Notes under the pieces: generated by a model
The model's input: the letters and a program-made list of their open reading frames with translations, nothing else
Databases searched by the model: none
Told to the model about the DNA's origin: nothing
Assembly (NCBI GenBank): GCA_963682175.1
Contig: OY821781.1
Location: 39,507,254-39,571,253 of the forward strand
Source: Triglochin maritima
Lineage: Eukaryota > Streptophyta > Magnoliopsida > Alismatales > Juncaginaceae
Direction of reading: 5' to 3'
Length of the DNA: 64,000 nt
Program-made: the position numbers and the translations under genes
In this document: positions 60,943 to 64,000 of the stretch, piece after piece
Layout: each line of letters starts with the position of its first letter
Numbering within the stretch: the first letter of the stretch is position 1

Positions 60943-63900
60943 ATGGGTCCGTCCAAATTCGCAGGTACGTACGTCTCTCCCAAAACTAGGGTTTAGGAGG
61001 AGGATTCCAATTTCTAGGGTTTCCAACGATCAATTTTGTTGTCGAAATCAGAGGTTACGGGAGCGCTATGGCGGATGTACGCGGAGAGGAGGCACAATAG
61101 CTGGAGGAAGACCTTCCTCTGGGACATGGTCGAGCCCTACCGGAGACCCAGATCCTTCGTTCCGGTGGTTTCTGTTTATGTTGCCGCGTTCTACACTGGT
61201 GTCGTTGGGGCCGCCGTCACCGAGCAGCTTTACAAGGTCCGTTTCTCCGATTTCATTTGGATTTGGAGTGGTGGTTGTGTATAGATTTCAATTCAGGCAC
61301 TATTAGTTAGAAATGGATTTTGGAAGTTTGATTTTTTAGGTTGCTATTTGGGTACTTATTAGATAAGAGTCTTAGAGATAGTAATTCAGACGGTTAGGAG
61401 TGTCGAGCGTAGTTGTGATTTGGAATTGATTGGTAGCTGATTTTGTTAATGTTGTTTGGTTTTGTGTTTGAAATGGAGATTGCAATTTAGGCTAACTATA
61501 GAATTGTTGGCTTCCACACCGGAGTCGTTGGGGTCGCTCTTACCAAGCAATTGCAACTTTACAAGGTCGATTTCTCGGTTTTTGGTCTGGAGCTGGAATG
61601 GAGATTGCAACTTTTGCAATATTAGTTAAGAGATGGAATGCAGACGGTTAGGATTGTCAATTGTAGTTGTTTGCGTTGCTGGAGGTGCCGAGCTGCTGTC
61701 ATGAAGCAGCTCTACAAGGTCGGTCGGCCATATTTAGGAAATGGAAATAGAAATGGAATGGTAGTTGATTCTTTCATGTTGTTTGGTTTTGTTTTTTGGA
61801 ATAGACATTGCAATTTAGGCTCTAATAAGGATAGAATTTTTCAGATTCTACACCGGAGTTGTTGGTTCTGGTGTTACCAACTAGCTTTACAAGGTCGATT
61901 TCTCGGATTTTTGTTTGGAATTGGAATGAGGGTTGGAATGGTGATTATGTGTTTGGTGTTTTTTAGATGTGGTTATTGGAATGTAGATTGCAATTTAGGT
62001 TCCAAGTAACTATAAAATTGTTGGCTTCTACACCGGAGTCATCGGCCGTCACTGAGCAGCTTTGCAAGTTCTGGATTTCTCAGATTTTCATTTTCATTTT
62101 TTTTGGGTGTTGTTTGGTTTTTGGTGTTTGAATGGAGGTTGCAATTTTGGCACTTATTAGTTAGAGATACAATTCAGACGGTTAGGAGTGTCAAGCATAG
62201 TTGTTTACATGCAGATTTTGATTTGGAATTGATTGGTAGCTGAATCAGGTTGGGTTTGCACTAGAGTTGGAATTTAGATAATCAGAAGTAGCAAGCATCA
62301 TTGCACACATCGCTGGAGTTGTCAGGGGCATTGTCATGGAGTGTCTATACATTATGGGTTGGTCAGATTTGGATTTGGAATGAATTGATGATTGATTTGT
62401 TGGTGATGTTTGTTTTGGGTTTAGACCTAGATTTGGCAGTTTACGCACCACTACAACAACAACAAAACATTTAATCACAAATTAGTTGGGGTAGGGTAGA
62501 AATGAACTCAAAAATCATGGTTCAGACACATGAAGTTTAACTACCACCAGAGATAGAATTTGGACGGTTAGGACTTAGGACTTAGGAGTGTAAAGCATCA
62601 TTGGATATGCCCCCAACAGACAGGTTTATGTTTATGTTGCTATGTTCCTATGGAGTAGCGTTATAGGGTACTGAACCGGTTAAAATCTGGAAGGAATTTA
62701 TGAATTATTTGGTTTTCGTTTAGGACCACTCGTGGCAATTTAGTGATAGTTTGGGACACTGACCAGAGATAGAAGTTAGGTGGTTAGGACTTAGGAGTGT
62801 CAAGTGTTGTTTGCAACATCCAGTAAGTCGTTGTGCTAGTTCTGCAACTTGTACTCAAGAAGCTCTAGGCATGAATACTAATCCCTGATAGTTATTTTGC
62901 CAAAGGATGCCTCAAGCTTGTATTTGTTTGCTCTCCTAAGAGATACTCGTTTGGCTTGGATCCATCACATAATGACTGGAGCATGTTCCCAATATGATCC
63001 TTGATTTTCTTGCCAAGCTTAGAATGAGCATGTTGTGCTCACTTGGGAGCCTGATCCATGTATACTATTTTTGTAGTTCACAAAGTTGTAAACGTAGAAG
63101 TAACTCTATACTCAATTACTCATCTGTGCAAACTTATATGCAAATTTCCATCTACTCATTTAGTAAATCGACGCTGCGAACTCAATTAGCCATGGTAGTT
63201 TGTAGTTAATAAATATCAGCATTCTTTTTTAAAAGATTTGTGACTCCATGAGACATCATGGAACATATAAAGGCATGATTTTGCGAAATCTGGGCACCAT
63301 ATTAGTTACAAACTGACATCATTGGTTTCTCTCCCTTCAATAGTTTGCCTTTGGGTTCTTACTCCAAAGAAAACCTTTTGAGGTGATGTGTTCAAAATCC
63401 ATAAAATGTAGGCAACTTCAAAAGTTTAAACATGCTAGATGGTGATGCTACCAACAATCGTCAACCTTTAGACTTAGCCTCCAAAAAAATTGTGGTGAAT
63501 CTTCCTGGACATGTATCAACTAGAATAACCTTAAAAGGTGCTTCCTGCATATAGGAACTTGATTGATGAAAAACACTTCATGGGATTTGAAGGTGTTTGG
63601 TTTTTGGTTTAGGCTGCATTGAGTTTGAAATGCATAACAGCTGCTGGTGCCAGATCTTATGCCTCAGAATCCTACTCACAAAAGTTCTCTCAGTCAATTG
63701 CAATAAATTTCACCTTCAAGTAAATTTATTTGCATTTCTAATGCCGTATGGACGTCATATCAACATTATTTCTCCAAAAGATTATGTTTCTTACATTATA
63801 TCATTTCATTTTTATTTTTGGATATTTCTCTTACGATAAATCAAACAGGAGGCATATTGGGAAGAACATCCAGGAGAAGATGTGCCACTAATGAAGCCTA

Positions 63901-63950
63901 AGTTCTACTATGGACCTTGGAGGGTGTACAGAGGAGAGGTTCCCAGATAA
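60943..63950 (+). CDS. Small conserved plant membrane protein, 102 residues, function unknown
   Basis: Exons 60943-60964, 61052-61236, 63849-63950; both introns GT-AG, phases exact. The start is MGPSKFA, followed by ALWRMYAERRHNSWRKTF, a single likely membrane segment SFVPVVSVYVAAFYTGVVGA (about 43-62), and a conserved tail (WEEHPGEDVPLMKPKFYYGP, then WRVYRGEVPR). I remember related short proteins annotated only as uncharacterised in other plants; the size, one membrane span and basic N-terminus would suit a mitochondrial inner-membrane subunit, but that is inference. Intron 2 (2.6 kb) contains a ladder of decayed copies of the end of exon 2. The stop TAA is 63948-63950; the 3'UTR runs off the window. 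Confidence 0.8.
61385..62830 (+). repeat. Degenerate tandem copies of exon 2 end plus intron start
   Basis: Blocks near 61509-61578, 61672-61725, 61850-61912 and 62025-62090 resemble the exon 2 end 61180-61260 (TTCTACACTGGTGTCGTTGG through CAGCTTTACAAGGTC). Fainter ones are near 62300-62350 and 62620-62670. A linker GACGGTTAGGAGTGTC recurs near 61391, 61643, 62177, 62562 and 62778. Confidence 0.75.
62451..62497 (-). mobile_element. Second Au-like SINE 3' remnant
   Basis: - strand reads CCTACCCCAACTAATTTGTG... to a TTGTTGTTGTAG tail, the same 3' end as the 28280-28325 insert. No clear target duplication. Confidence 0.6.
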
Positions 63951-64000
63951 GCAGGCATCTTTTGCTCTTTGATTATGTCCTGGAGCTGGATTAGGGTTTA

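Overview
The window is nuclear DNA of a flowering plant. It has intron-rich genes with GT-AG splicing, AT-rich introns and intergenic DNA, a Ty1/copia retrotransposon, hAT- and Mutator-type elements and Au-like SINE tails. I cannot name the species.

Genes, left to right. The last exon of an L-ascorbate oxidase is at 1125-2084 (+). A complete 7-exon TM9/EMP70 (TMN) endomembrane protein is at 7025-12013 (-). An LRR receptor-like pseudokinase with two exons is at 25159-27250 (+). A 9-exon gene for a three-CRM-domain organelle splicing factor (CFM3-like) is at 27902-33591 (-); its first exon carries two in-frame stops. A complete 32-exon SCD1 (DENN plus WD40 trafficking protein) is at 34939-50530 (-). 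A small 3-exon, 102-residue conserved plant protein is at 60943-63950 (+).

Mobile DNA fills most of the rest. A copia element (15621-23436, TSD GAACT, LTRs about 1% diverged) has an antisense solo LTR of a second element inserted in its pol gene (19559-21627, TSD AAAAT). A 7.7-kb Mutator-like element (50697-58414, 9-bp TSD TAATTATTA) carries two decayed genes, a MuDR-type transposase and a plant mobile domain (PMD) gene. Both sit behind copies of the same promoter and 5'UTR, and three palindrome arrays lie around them. A second, non-autonomous TIR element (about 58661-60039) follows 240 bp later. Two hAT-type MITEs with 8-bp TSDs (12165-12386, 24444-24871), a 437-bp MITE (14783-15219) and a TIR element inside an SCD1 intron (40415-41289) complete the set. 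Minisatellites lie in TMN intron 1 (about 11050-11750) and at 13030-13360.

The cellular genes look like unrelated neighbours: an apoplastic oxidase, a Golgi/endosome membrane protein, a receptor-like protein, an organelle RNA factor, a vesicle-trafficking regulator and a small unknown. The most interesting signals are the two-gene PMD-carrying MULE with its duplicated promoter, the doubly interrupted CFM3-like gene, a truncated SINE whose target-site duplication copied a splice donor of that gene, and a ladder of decayed copies of exon 2 inside the intron of the last gene. All exon boundaries were read by eye from splice motifs, frame continuity and family resemblance; no alignment was run.
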